DNA from: Odoribacter splanchnicus DSM 20712
Lineage (GTDB): Bacteria > Bacteroidota > Bacteroidia > Bacteroidales > Marinifilaceae
Direction: 5' to 3'
DNA: 64,000 bases
Assembly: GCF_000190535.1 (NCBI RefSeq)
Contig: NC_015160.1
Coordinates: forward strand, 3,348,001-3,412,000
Below the pieces are notes generated by a model. It worked only from the letters and a program-made list of their open reading frames with translations, ran no database searches and had not been told where the DNA came from. Positions 35,314-44,101 of the stretch are shown one piece after another. Each line of letters begins with the position of its first letter. Position 1 is the stretch's first letter. Both the position numbers and the translations under genes were made by a program.

Positions 35314-37122
35314 TTAAACAATCACATTCTCCTCCGCATAAGTATAACTTTGTGAACTTTGCCGGGGAATAAGTCCTGAAAGTAAAGTGATCAATCCCAC
35401 TCTACCTACGAACATCGTCAGGCTGATGATGATTTTTCCGGCCGTATTCAACTGGGAGGTAAAGTCGAGGCTAAGGCCTACGGTACTTATCGCCGACGTT
35501 ACTTCGAATAAAATTTGGGTGACCGATCCCTCCGGTACCCAAAAAGCCACCAGGCAGGTGGCGGTTCCGATCCACAGGATAGATAATAATATGATTGCAT
35601 GAGCCCGTCGCACGTTTTCCGATGGGAGTTGACGTTTAAAAATTTCGATTTTTTCTTTGCCTCTCAGCGTATTGATGATATTCTTCAACGCAATAGTAAT
35701 CGTTGTTGTTTTTATCCCCCCGCCGGTAGATAAGGGCGAAGCGCCGATCCACATCAATAGGAGAGTCAGGAACCAAGTCGACGGCAGGAGAGAAGTCAGA
35801 TCGACTGTATTAAAACCCGCAGTGCGGGGAGTCACTGCACTGAAGAAAGACACCGCCAGCTTTCCTCTTAATGGAAGCCCTCTCAGGCAATTGTTGTTTT
35901 CAGACAACCAGAAGAGTAAAGTTCCTCCCACAAGGAGCAGTAAAGTTGCCGTAATGACAATACGGGTAGTGGTATTCACAATTCTTACATGCGACGGCAT
36001 ACGCTTCGAAGAGCCGGTAAGCCGGTAAAAAAGGTTTCTGACTTTATGATTTACCAGTTTACCGTAATTGAACAGGATGGGAAACCCGATCCCTCCCAAT
36101 ATAATCAGGGTGGCTATCCAGCACTGTAAGCCGTATAAATCCCGGATACCCGGATGGTACAAATTGCCCGTTAAAGTTGAAAAGCCGGCATTGCAAAAGG
36201 CCGATACGGCATGGAAAATAGCAAAAAATATCTTATTCGGTATAAGGGAGGGGGAGAGATCCCGGATCTCCCACCACAAGATCCAGGCTCCGATAGCTTC
36301 CACGATAATCGTCGTGAAAAGTGTGTAGAAAAGAGTTCGGAAAATATTATTCATCGATTCCTCGCTCAGGATATTTTTTAAAGCCATTTGATCGTTAAAA
36401 GAGGTTTGGGTGAAAAAAGACAAAGCGATAAAACTGGTGAAAGTCATGACCCCGATCCCTCCGATTTGGATCAGCAAAAGGAGAACCACCTGACCTGTTG
36501 TAGTAAAAGTGGTGGCCGTATCGACAACCGTCAGGCCCGTAATACACACGGCACTCGTAGAAGTGAACAGGGCATCGATAAAACTCAGCGATCCATGATG
36601 CGCTTTCGGTAACATAAGCAGGAAAGCACCTGTCAGGATGATGGCCAGGAAACTGTAGACAAACGTCATTTCAGGTCTTATATGCCGTTGTAATCCCGTA
36701 ACTACCACTTTCGAGAGATGGATGATGCTTATAAACAACAAGAGAATATGGGTCAGGATATGATCTGTTTTTTGTAACCAGTTGTCGGTGGGAAAATGAG
36801 CCGGTGTTTGGGTCAGGATAACGAATAACAAAAGTGCTAATACGATAATCTCTATCCAATATCCTTTCTCTTGCCAGATCTCTTTGGGATCCAGAAAGAT
36901 CGTTGCGATACTGCCGAAAAAGAAAATCCGGATGATGATATTGAATCCCTCTGTAACGTATCTTTTCCCTGCCTCACTGATCGCATAACCGTATTCGTAG
37001 GCCATCAGTACGATCGTTGCCACTGAAGCGAGGATAAATAAAATACGGATCAGCTGGACGGTCGCTTTTTTCAGGATACGTCGGAGATTGTTGAGTTTAT
37101 ATCTGAATTCGGTAGAAAACAT
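35314..37122 (-). CDS. TrkH/KtrB-family potassium channel subunit
   Basis: A 602-residue membrane protein that conducts potassium (or sodium) together with the RCK protein downstream. The TrkH/KtrB core (about 150-590) has the filter-forming turns TSTSAVCITGLTVVD near residue 188, FCNAGFSTLTGN near 314, TPRTAGFNTVDL near 429 and SAISTVGLSLD near 545, each with the filter glycine. The N-terminal ~150 residues add three or four extra transmembrane helices, longer than classical KtrB. The gene ends at the heptamer array and is followed by the trkA-like gene. Confidence 0.9.
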   Translation of the reverse strand: MFSTEFRYKLNNLRRILKKATVQLIRILFILASVATIVLMAYEYGYAISEAGKRYVTEGFNIIIRIFFFGSIATIFLDPKEIWQEKGYWIEIIVLALLLFVILTQTPAHFPTDNWLQKTDHILTHILLLFISIIHLSKVVVTGLQRHIRPEMTFVYSFLAIILTGAFLLMLPKAHHGSLSFIDALFTSTSAVCITGLTVVDTATTFTTTGQVVLLLLIQIGGIGVMTFTSFIALSFFTQTSFNDQMALKNILSEESMNNIFRTLFYTLFTTIIVEAIGAWILWWEIRDLSPSLIPNKIFFAIFHAVSAFCNAGFSTLTGNLYHPGIRDLYGLQCWIATLIILGGIGFPILFNYGKLVNHKVRNLFYRLTGSSKRMPSHVRIVNTTTRIVITATLLLLVGGTLLFWLSENNNCLRGLPLRGKLAVSFFSAVTPRTAGFNTVDLTSLLPSTWFLTLLLMWIGASPLSTGGGIKTTTITIALKNIINTLRGKEKIEIFKRQLPSENVRRAHAIILLSILWIGTATCLVAFWVPEGSVTQILFEVTSAISTVGLSLDFTSQLNTAGKIIISLTMFVGRVGLITLLSGLIPRQSSQSYTYAEENVIV

Positions 37123-37324
37123 ATATACTGGGATTTAATATAAAATGAACGGGATTATATCAGAAAGGTTTTCTTCCGGAATTGTTTTTCTTTGTCAAAA
37201 TTTGAATGAGTATATATTATTACGTCATTCTTTCTGCTTTTAATCTATAGCTCTGTTTTTTTTGTTCTTACGGTATGGGGGAAAAACAGATCGTTTTATT
37301 GAATTCTGTTGCATTTAATTACCG

Positions 37325-37622
37325 GGTGCGTTTTTCAAGATCCTGATCAACTTTTTGAATAATGCCATAAAATTTACTGAACAGGAAAGTATCTCGATGG
37401 GATACTGCCTGTCCGATAACCGGGAACTTTATTTTTAGGTCAAAAACCGGTATTCGGCCGTTTGGTCAGACTCGATCCTTTTGTTCAGGGGATAGGTTTG
37501 GGATTGGCCATCTGTGAAATGATCGTCCGGAAAATGAAGGCCGGATCGGTGATGACTCCCAACCCGGCGAAGATGTCGAATTTTGGTTTACCTTACCGTA
37601 TAAACCTGTCCAACCCTCCTGA
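37325..37622 (+). pseudogene. decayed C-terminal end of a sensor histidine kinase
   Basis: Conceptual translation in shifting frames gives a recognisable HATPase domain. From 37331 it reads FFKILINFLNNAIKFTEQ (the N-box region) up to an in-frame TAG. After a frame change it reads RLDPFVQGIGLGLAICEMIV (the GxGLGL box). After another change it reads DSQPGEDVEFWFTLPYKPV and stops at 37620-37622. At least one stop and two frameshifts interrupt it, and no 5' part is present, so it is a relic. It fills most of the 508-bp gap between the channel gene and the DUF486 gene. Confidence 0.85.
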
Positions 37623-37630
37623 AAATAGGC

Positions 37631-37999
37631 TTATTTCATAAATACAAAATATACGGCCATTACCAGACATACTCCCGCTGCCAGGTGATTCCATTTTAAT
37701 GTTTCTCCCTGAAAAAAGATCATCGTGAAAATGGCAAAAATGATAAGGGTAATCACTTCCTGGATCACTTTCAGCTGAACAAGTGTAAACGGTCCGCCAT
37801 TGCCTTGAAAACCGATACGGTTGCCTGGGATTTGGAGCGAATACTCGAAAAAAGCCATTCCCCACGATATCAGGATAACACCGATGAGCGGCCAGTTGTT
37901 GATCACTTTCATCTCTTGCAACTTTAAATGTCCGTACCACGCAAAAGTCATAAAGATGTTCGAACAAACCAGTAATAAGACGGTATATAACCCTTTCAT
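37631..37999 (-). CDS. DUF486 / DMT-superfamily small membrane protein
   Basis: A 122-residue protein with four transmembrane helices and the DUF486 pattern: FMTFAWYGHLK near residue 17, VILISWGMAFFEYSLQIPGNRIG near 41-63, and LKVIQEVITLIIF near 76. DUF486 belongs to the drug/metabolite transporter superfamily, but no substrate is established. The gene starts opposite the ATPase gene at 38195 with 195 bp between their starts. Its end lies 8 bp from the histidine-kinase remnant. Confidence 0.88.
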   Translation of the reverse strand: MKGLYTVLLLVCSNIFMTFAWYGHLKLQEMKVINNWPLIGVILISWGMAFFEYSLQIPGNRIGFQGNGGPFTLVQLKVIQEVITLIIFAIFTMIFFQGETLKWNHLAAGVCLVMAVYFVFMK

Positions 38000-38119
38000 A
38001 GATTCAGGTAAAAATTAAAACTAAAAGATAATGAATTGAAATCGTTTCAAGTGCCGCAAAATTATATCTTTTCTGATTTACTTATTCTTTTTTCTCATCT
38101 GTTTTTCATTTTTGTTTTC

Positions 38120-38127
38120 TATCTTTG
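38120..38127 (+). promoter_or_regulatory. -7 box of the ATPase/DUF4435 locus
   Basis: TATCTTTG (TAnnTTTG) lies 67 bp before the ATPase ATG. No -33 TTTG at standard spacing. Confidence 0.45.
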
Positions 38128-38194
38128 TTGAAGGGTCGATTGTTGCGGCTTGCTCTTTCCACCCTTTTACATTTTTACCTTTTACTTTAAAGTT

Positions 38195-39034
38195 ATGTCG
38201 AATACGGTTCATAGTATCGAAATCCGGAATCTCTGGAAGAAATACGATTTTTTTTGGGAGAATCTCAATCCCGATGTGAATATATTGATTGGAATCAATG
38301 GAAGCGGTAAGACGACCTTATTCAATATCATCGATTCCATCATGATGGCTGATGTAAAACGATTGAGAATTTACGGTGTCGGGGTAAAGATTACCATCGA
38401 CGATTATACCGTCGATTTCCAACAGAAAATGACTGCAGGAGAGTTGAAAACTGCATTGAGAAACGTAAAATATCAAAAAATCAGTACTTTCGACGTTCCG
38501 TTCCGGGACCGGCCGAAAGCCGGTAAAGAGTATAGCCAGTTATATAACGAGCTGCATACTATTGTATACGATATCGGCGGGTCCAATCCTTCTTTCTCGG
38601 ATTATCGGTTGAAAGCGACTAATTTCCCTGAAGAAGCCGGCCGGATTAATCAACGCATCAAAACACTTTTTGAGACGGTCGACCGGCTTTTTGCCAAAAC
38701 ACAGAAGACCATTCAAATCGATCCGCATACCAATCATCTGATCTTTATCGACGATGGAGAAGTGATACCGCTTTACAAACTATCATCCGGGGAAAAGCAG
38801 TTGTTGCTGATTCTGATGCGTGTATTCCTGATGGAAGAACAGCCTTACATCCTCTTGATGGACGAACCTGAAATATCTTTACACATTGAATGGCAATATA
38901 AATTATTCGAAGAAATCCGCCATCTGAATCCCAATTGTCAGATCATCACTTCCACCCATTCTCCCAGCCTGTTCGGCGATGGTTGGGGAGATAAGCTGGT
39001 ATTTGTGGAAGACTTGATAAAGGTAAAAAGCTAA
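38195..39034 (+). CDS. ABC-like AAA ATPase (AriA-like candidate)
   Basis: A 279-residue ATPase of the AAA15/OLD-like group. Walker A GINGSGKTT begins at residue 33. The ABC-type signature KLSSGEKQLLLIL lies near 197, Walker B ILLMDEPE has D223-E224, and a switch histidine is in STHSPSLF near 255. There is no transmembrane segment, so it is not a transporter domain with its own permease. I use the ATG at 38195; the frame from 38150 adds a hydrophobic stretch. The downstream DUF4435 TOPRIM protein makes this an ATPase-TOPRIM pair like PARIS (AriA-AriB). A housekeeping DNA-repair role is the alternative. The stop codon lies within a heptamer array. Confidence 0.8.
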   Translation: MSNTVHSIEIRNLWKKYDFFWENLNPDVNILIGINGSGKTTLFNIIDSIMMADVKRLRIYGVGVKITIDDYTVDFQQKMTAGELKTALRNVKYQKISTFDVPFRDRPKAGKEYSQLYNELHTIVYDIGGSNPSFSDYRLKATNFPEEAGRINQRIKTLFETVDRLFAKTQKTIQIDPHTNHLIFIDDGEVIPLYKLSSGEKQLLLILMRVFLMEEQPYILLMDEPEISLHIEWQYKLFEEIRHLNPNCQIITSTHSPSLFGDGWGDKLVFVEDLIKVKS

Positions 39035-39067
39035 AAGCCAGAGGCTATAAGCGATAAGCTAAAGGGT
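39026..39067. repeat. heptamer array upstream of the four-helix-bundle gene
   Basis: Six 7-bp units (AAAAGCT, AAAAGCC, AGAGGCT, ATAAGCG, ATAAGCT, AAAGGGT). The first two overlap the last codons and stop of the ATPase gene. Same family as the array at 35027-35134 and inverted relative to 39464-39512. Confidence 0.75.
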
Positions 39068-39089
39068 GGAAAGTTAAAGTAGAGAAGAT

Positions 39090-39455
39090 ATGATACCGTT
39101 ATTAAAAGATAAAAGTTATTCTTTTGCTGTTGAAATTGTACGCCTGGTTCAGTACTTACAGCAGGAAAAGAAGGAGTATGTGCTAAGTAAACAAATTTTG
39201 AAAAGTGGTACGTCTATCGGGGCATTGATTCATGAAGCCGTTTTTGCTCAAAGTGATTCGGATTATTTAAATAAGTTGGCAGTGAGCTTAAAAGAAGCGA
39301 ATGAAACGTTGTATTGGTTGAATTTATTACGGGATACCGATTATATTCATATTGATTTATATGAAAAATTAGCTGAAATTGTTAAAGAATTAATAGCACT
39401 TTTAGCTTCGTGTGTAAAAACTTTGAATAACAGACTAAAGTCAAAAAATAGTTAA
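39090..39455 (+). CDS. four-helix-bundle protein (23S rRNA intervening-sequence family)
   Basis: A 121-residue all-alpha protein of the family named after ORFs in 23S rRNA intervening sequences. Recognisable are the first helix SYSFAVEIVRLVQYL, the conserved LSKQILKSGTSIGALIHEA stretch near residue 37, and SLKEANETLYWLNLL near 71. The family's biochemical role is not established. It sits between the ATPase and DUF4435 genes, bounded on both sides by heptamer arrays in opposite orientation, which looks like a later insertion into a two-gene unit. It has the operon's orientation. Confidence 0.85.
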   Translation: MIPLLKDKSYSFAVEIVRLVQYLQQEKKEYVLSKQILKSGTSIGALIHEAVFAQSDSDYLNKLAVSLKEANETLYWLNLLRDTDYIHIDLYEKLAEIVKELIALLASCVKTLNNRLKSKNS

Positions 39456-39463
39456 TAGTACTC

Positions 39464-39512
39464 AGCCTATAGCTCTTTGCTTTTAGCTTTTAGCCTATAG
39501 CTTTTTGCTTAT
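39464..39512. repeat. heptamer array downstream of the four-helix-bundle gene (inverted)
   Basis: Seven 7-bp units (AGCCTAT, AGCTCTT, TGCTTTT, AGCTTTT, AGCCTAT, AGCTTTT, TGCTTAT). The reverse complements AAAAGCT and ATAGGCT match units of the left array at 39026-39067. It starts 9 bp after the stop codon. Confidence 0.75.
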
Positions 39513-39537
39513 TTTTTAACTTTTTACTTTATATTTT

Positions 39538-40512
39538 ATGTTTGGTGCTCGTGCTGAGAATCCCTCTCGTGCTTCGCATTTTGCTAATGCGGCACGGCGT
39601 TTTGCTCTGGATGCGAAAATGTTTCGCTGTAGGGCGGCTGTACATGTTGAAAACAAAGACGATATTGCTTTCTGGGGAGCTGTACTGAAACATTTCCGGC
39701 CGGACGATAAGTTTCACTTCATTTCCGGTTCACGGAACGAATATGGACGGGAGACTTGTGGAGTTACCCAATGTTTGAAATATTTTGATTTCCTGAGTCC
39801 CGATTTCTTCATTTGTATCGACAGCGACTATCGTTATTTGTTGAGGGAAAGAAAGATTGATGTCAAACATTTCGTGCTTCAAACTTACACCTACTCTTTT
39901 GAAAACCACCACTGCTTTGCCGATGGCCTCGACGATGTGTGCAGCAGAGTCACCCACTTAAAAAATACGGTATTCGATTTCCGTCGGTTTCTGAGTGACT
40001 TTTCAGCCATCCTGTACGATCTTTTCATATGGCATCTTTACTTTCAGAATGCCGATCCCGTGCTTTTCAGCCAGTTCGAATTCGATGCTTACATCAGCTT
40101 GTCCAATTCCAAAGCTTTTCCTTTGGTATACGACAACGGGGCCCGGGCGTTGGATGAACTACGGATGAGAGTCGAAAGAAAAATCAATTACCTCGGACGT
40201 AAATATCCCCATGCCGATCTGGCTATTGTTCGTGAAAAATACCGCGAATTGGGATTAAAACCCGATAACGTGTATTTCTTTATTCGCGGTCACAACCTGT
40301 ACGATTTGATTTCGATCGTATGTAAAGAAGTTTGTAAGGCTATGCTGCGCACAGCGAAGAAAAACAAAGTTGTCACCCACGATATGGTCAGTGAGTTGTA
40401 TCGCAGACGTAACAATCTCGACTACGAATTGCGACAGAACATAAAATACGGAGCTTATTTCCCGATCCGTAAACTAGAGCAGGATATTCGGGAGTTTTTG
40501 GGAGAAAATTGA
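39538..40512 (+). CDS. DUF4435 TOPRIM-like protein (AriB-like candidate)
   Basis: A 324-residue DUF4435 protein. The TOPRIM pattern is visible as acidic E38 in VHVENKDDIAFW and the D95-S96-D97 triplet in FFICIDSDYRYLL, the residues that hold metal in TOPRIM nucleases. The rest is helical, with FRRFLSDFSAILYDLF near residue 142. DUF4435 is the AriB effector of the PARIS phage-defence system, where it pairs with an AAA15 ATPase, and such an ATPase lies upstream here. The pairing is seen; the defence function is inferred. It ends 62 bp before ruvB, which has its own promoter. Confidence 0.78.
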   Translation: MFGARAENPSRASHFANAARRFALDAKMFRCRAAVHVENKDDIAFWGAVLKHFRPDDKFHFISGSRNEYGRETCGVTQCLKYFDFLSPDFFICIDSDYRYLLRERKIDVKHFVLQTYTYSFENHHCFADGLDDVCSRVTHLKNTVFDFRRFLSDFSAILYDLFIWHLYFQNADPVLFSQFEFDAYISLSNSKAFPLVYDNGARALDELRMRVERKINYLGRKYPHADLAIVREKYRELGLKPDNVYFFIRGHNLYDLISIVCKEVCKAMLRTAKKNKVVTHDMVSELYRRRNNLDYELRQNIKYGAYFPIRKLEQDIREFLGEN

Positions 40513-40519
40513 CCGGTGC

Positions 40520-40550
40520 TTTGATAGCACTATTAGTTTTCCTATTTTTG
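40520..40550 (+). promoter_or_regulatory. Bacteroidetes-type promoter of ruvB
   Basis: TTTG (40520-40523) and TATTTTTG (40543-40550) are 19 bp apart, a full match to -33 TTTG and -7 TAnnTTTG, 24 bp before the ruvB ATG. It shows that ruvB need not depend on the upstream DUF4435 gene. Confidence 0.75.
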
Positions 40551-40574
40551 GATGAAAATCTGTAAATACGAACC

Positions 40575-41603
40575 ATGAGTGAATTCGATATAAGAAACAC
40601 CGATTTAAAAGAAACCGAAAAAGAGTTCGAGAGGGCTTTAAGGCCGTTGAATTTCGGCGATTTCCAAGGTCAGAAAAAGATTGTCGAGAATCTCGAAATC
40701 TTCGTGCGGGCTGCAAAGATGAGGGGCGAATCGCTGGACCATGTCATCCTTCACGGGCCTCCCGGACTGGGGAAAACGACTTTATCCGCCATTATTGCCA
40801 ACGAATTGGGGGTAGGCATCAAAATTACTTCCGGACCGGTACTCGATAAACCCGGAGATTTAGCCGGACTATTGACCAACCTGGAAGAGAACGACGTGCT
40901 CTTCATCGATGAAATACATCGTTTGAGTCCTGTGGTCGAAGAATACCTGTATTCTGCTATGGAAGACTACCGCATCGATATTATGATCGATAAAGGACCT
41001 GCAGCCCGTTCGGTACAGATACAAATCAATCCGTTTACCTTGATCGGCGCTACTACCCGTAGTGGGTTACTGACCGCTCCCTTGCGGGCTCGGTTCGGTA
41101 TTAATTGCCATCTGGAATATTACGATACCGACATCCTTTCCGGAATCATTTCCCGTTCTGCCGCTATCCTGAATGTGGGGATTACCGGTCAGGCTGCTAT
41201 GGAAATCGCTTCCCGGAGCCGGGGTACACCCCGTATCGCCAATGCATTGCTGCGCAGAGTGCGCGATTTTGCAATGGTCAAAGGTAATGGAAGCATCGAT
41301 CGTGACATCACCCGTTATGCACTCGAAGCATTGAATATCGATAAATACGGGCTGGATGAAATGGACAATAAAATCCTGCTCACCATTATTGAAAAATTTA
41401 AGGGAGGACCGGTGGGCCTGACGACGATTGCTACTGCTGTCGGCGAAGATGCCGGTACCCTGGAAGAAGTGTATGAGCCCTTCCTGATCAAAGAAGGGTT
41501 TATCAAGCGTACTCCGCGCGGTAGGGAAGTGACCGACTTGGCTTATAAACATTTGGGGAAAACCCGTAGAAATGACGGTGGGGAACAAATGACGCTTTTT
41601 TAA
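40575..41603 (+). CDS. ruvB: Holliday junction branch migration helicase RuvB
   Basis: ATPase motor that drives branch migration of Holliday junctions with RuvA. The 342-residue protein has Walker [12 protein letters not shown] near residue 60, Walker [11 protein letters not shown] near 112, the sensor segment [18 protein letters not shown] near 156 and the C-terminal winged-helix domain (about 265-335, ending [16 protein letters not shown]). All core motifs are present. The gene is followed by 195 bp with short direct repeats before rprX. Confidence 0.96.
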   Translation: MSEFDIRNTDLKETEKEFERALRPLNFGDFQGQKKIVENLEIFVRAAKMRGESLDHVILHGPPGLGKTTLSAIIANELGVGIKITSGPVLDKPGDLAGLLTNLEENDVLFIDEIHRLSPVVEEYLYSAMEDYRIDIMIDKGPAARSVQIQINPFTLIGATTRSGLLTAPLRARFGINCHLEYYDTDILSGIISRSAAILNVGITGQAAMEIASRSRGTPRIANALLRRVRDFAMVKGNGSIDRDITRYALEALNIDKYGLDEMDNKILLTIIEKFKGGPVGLTTIATAVGEDAGTLEEVYEPFLIKEGFIKRTPRGREVTDLAYKHLGKTRRNDGGEQMTLF

Positions 41604-41765
41604 GGGCATAAGGGAAAAAACAAAGGGAGAAAACTAATATTTTAACATTTGTTTTAGAGACCTGCCACAGAGCGAATTTAACAAATCGACCTTCCCTCTA
41701 GTAAAGTGTTAAAATCGGCTAGTGTTATGAAGTAACGTTATAGGTTAAAGTGTGTTAAGTGTGCA

Positions 41766-41793
41766 AAGTGTTAAATTTGAAGTGTTAAATTTG
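41766..41793. repeat. tandem 14-bp direct repeat upstream of rprX
   Basis: AAGTGTTAAATTTG occurs twice head to tail (41766-41779 and 41780-41793), ending 5 bp before the rprX ATG. Further AGTGTTA copies lie near 41705 and 41721. Each repeat ends in TAAATTTG, which also matches the -7 consensus. Confidence 0.7.
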
Positions 41794-41798
41794 TGGGT

Positions 41799-43349
41799 AT
41801 GAGAAAAAAACAGATTATCATACTAGGTGTGGTTTTAGGTCTGTCATTGTTGGGATTGATCTTTACACAGGCGAGGTATTTTCAAACGGCTTTTCAGTTG
41901 AAAAAAGCACATTTTGATTATCTCGTCAATAAATCTATCGACCAGGTAACGACTTATTTAGAAGAGAAGGATAAGCAGCAGATGGCCGAAGAAAAGAAAA
42001 ACGAAATCCACCATCTGGGGAAAAATGGAGTCGTCCATGAAATGCCCCGGGCTCTGGATTTACGTCCTGGGCTCAATGTAAAGAATGATATGAATATTGT
42101 CATCGATTACAGCCGCTTCCCCATCGGTTACGACGAAAGGATAGAGAATGTATGGGAACTGTTCGGACAGAAAGGCAATCGGAATCTCCAGAATTCTATC
42201 CAGAAATCCCGCCAGGAAATCAAAAACAGTCTGGGAAAAGAATATGATCTCGTGGTTAAAAAGATTCCCGAAATGCCCGAAAAATCGATCGAAGAACGAT
42301 TGGATGGCAGCGATCTCAAAGAGATTATCGGTGAACGTTTAAGGAATAACGGTGTCAAAATTCCTTTCGAGTATGCGGTAAAAGAGAAAGGGGAATTTAT
42401 CCTCATGTCACAAAACTTCTTCAATCAGCATTCCGATTACACCTACAACCGGAAAATGAGTTTTGGACAACAGCAGGAACCGGCCACCCTCTTTCTGATT
42501 TTTCCCGATCAGTCACATGATCTGTTGTCTTCTGTCGTCTTGTTATTGCCCAGTTTGATCATCACCATTTTGTTGGTGTTGTGTTTCGGATTCTGTATCG
42601 TAGTCATCGTTAAACAGAAAAAATTATCTGCGATCAAGAACGACTTCATCAATAATATGACACACGAATTTAAAACCCCGATAGCGACCATTTCTTTGGC
42701 TGCACAAATGCTTAAAGACGGGGCTGTGAACAATTCCCCCTCTACCATCGACCATATTGCCGGGATTATCCGCGATGAAAGTAAACGGCTCACTTTCCAG
42801 GTAGAAAAAGTGCTCCAGACCGCTTTGTTTACCGAAACCCGGATGAAACTGAAACTAAAAAATGTCAATCTCAACGAGGTTGTTGAAAATCTTGTGACAA
42901 AATTTAGCCTGCGTGTAGAAGATAAAGGAGGACAACTCTATAGTTATTTAGAGGCTGACCAGGATGAAGTTTATGCTGATGAGGTACACATCACGAACGT
43001 AGTATCCAATTTATTGGATAATGCGATAAAATATTGTACTAAAGTTCCGGAGATCAGTGTTTACACCCGGAATAAAGGTCAGGAAATAATTATTAGTGTG
43101 ATAGACAATGGCATAGGAATTGCTGCGAAAGAGCAAAAGCTGATTTTCGAACGTTTTTATCGGGTTTCGACCGGTAATTTACATGACGTAAAAGGATTCG
43201 GCCTCGGATTATCCTATGTAAAAACTATCGTGGAAGCACACGGAGGGCGTATCGAAGTGGAAAGCGCTGAAGGAAAAGGAAGCCGATTTGATATTATTTT
43301 ACCATTAACCTCAAAAAAACAAAAAGTAAAGAGAACTTTATTTTTCTAA
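41799..43349 (+). CDS. rprX: sensor histidine kinase, RprX type
   Basis: A 516-residue membrane kinase. A first transmembrane helix (residues 4-21) and a second near 243-267 (SSVVLLLPSLIITILLVLCFGFCIV) enclose a periplasmic sensor domain of about 220 residues. HisKA has H289 in NNMTHEFKTPIATISLAAQML, and the HATPase domain has the N-box NLLDNAIKYC, DNGIGI and GFGLGLSYV. With the OmpR-type regulator 43 bp downstream it resembles the RprX-RprY pair described in Bacteroides. The ATG at 41799 is preferred; a GTG at 41793 is an alternative. The signal sensed is unknown. Confidence 0.88.
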   Translation: MRKKQIIILGVVLGLSLLGLIFTQARYFQTAFQLKKAHFDYLVNKSIDQVTTYLEEKDKQQMAEEKKNEIHHLGKNGVVHEMPRALDLRPGLNVKNDMNIVIDYSRFPIGYDERIENVWELFGQKGNRNLQNSIQKSRQEIKNSLGKEYDLVVKKIPEMPEKSIEERLDGSDLKEIIGERLRNNGVKIPFEYAVKEKGEFILMSQNFFNQHSDYTYNRKMSFGQQQEPATLFLIFPDQSHDLLSSVVLLLPSLIITILLVLCFGFCIVVIVKQKKLSAIKNDFINNMTHEFKTPIATISLAAQMLKDGAVNNSPSTIDHIAGIIRDESKRLTFQVEKVLQTALFTETRMKLKLKNVNLNEVVENLVTKFSLRVEDKGGQLYSYLEADQDEVYADEVHITNVVSNLLDNAIKYCTKVPEISVYTRNKGQEIIISVIDNGIGIAAKEQKLIFERFYRVSTGNLHDVKGFGLGLSYVKTIVEAHGGRIEVESAEGKGSRFDIILPLTSKKQKVKRTLFF

Positions 43350-43392
43350 AAGCGTATATTTTTCAGAGAATTTATTTAAAAACTAAATAGTT

Positions 43393-44082
43393 ATGGAGGA
43401 GAAAATAAAAATTTTATTAGCAGAAGATGATACGAATCTGGGTATGCTCCTGAAAGAATATCTGAGGGCAAAAGGATTCGAGACTGTTTTATGCGAAGAT
43501 GGGGAGGTAGCTTATGAAGCCTTTCTGAACCAGCCTTTCGATATATGTATCCTGGATGTGATGATGCCTAAAAAAGATGGCTTTACCCTGGCTAAGGAAA
43601 TTCGCCAGATCAACAGCGAAATTCCAATCATTTTCCTGACGGCTAAAAATATGAAGGAAGATGTCCTGGAAGGCTTCAAATTAGGGGCTGACGACTATAT
43701 GAGCAAACCTTTCAGTATGGAGGAGTTATTACTCAGAATCGAAGCCGTACTGCGTCGTTCTACCGGACTCAAACCTGAAGATGAACAGGAAATCTTCAAA
43801 ATCGGTAAATTGACCTTCAACTCTAAAAAACAGACCCTGTTCGATGGAGAAGAAGAACAAAAACTGACGACAAAAGAGTCTGAGCTCTTGAAATTATTAT
43901 GCCAGAATGTCAACAAAGTGCTCGAAAGAAATTATGCACTCAAAAACATCTGGGCCGACGACAATTATTTCAATGCCAGAAGTATGGATGTTTACATCAC
44001 CAAATTACGTAAACACCTTAAAAAGGATCCTTCTGTTGAAATCATCAACGTTCACGGTAAAGGATATAAGCTTATTCTCTAA
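43393..44082 (+). CDS. rprY: OmpR-family response regulator, RprY type
   Basis: A 229-residue regulator. The receiver (1-120) has E11-D12-D13, phospho-acceptor D55 in CILDVMMPKKDG, and the conserved lysine in DDYMSKPFS. The C-terminal OmpR/PhoB winged helix (about 135-229) includes LTTKESELLKLLCQN and SMDVYITKLRKHLKKDPSVEIINVHGKGY. It follows rprX by 43 bp, so the two form one operon, closed by the terminator at 44102-44129. Confidence 0.92.
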   Translation: MEEKIKILLAEDDTNLGMLLKEYLRAKGFETVLCEDGEVAYEAFLNQPFDICILDVMMPKKDGFTLAKEIRQINSEIPIIFLTAKNMKEDVLEGFKLGADDYMSKPFSMEELLLRIEAVLRRSTGLKPEDEQEIFKIGKLTFNSKKQTLFDGEEEQKLTTKESELLKLLCQNVNKVLERNYALKNIWADDNYFNARSMDVYITKLRKHLKKDPSVEIINVHGKGYKLIL

Positions 44083-44101
44083 AAAAGAAATATTTTCTTT
44101 G

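Noticed and set aside
41772..41793. Two TAAATTTG -7 boxes directly before rprX
   Set aside because: They are part of a tandem 14-bp repeat, and the second would lie only 5 bp from the start codon. No -33 box fits, so I do not call a promoter.
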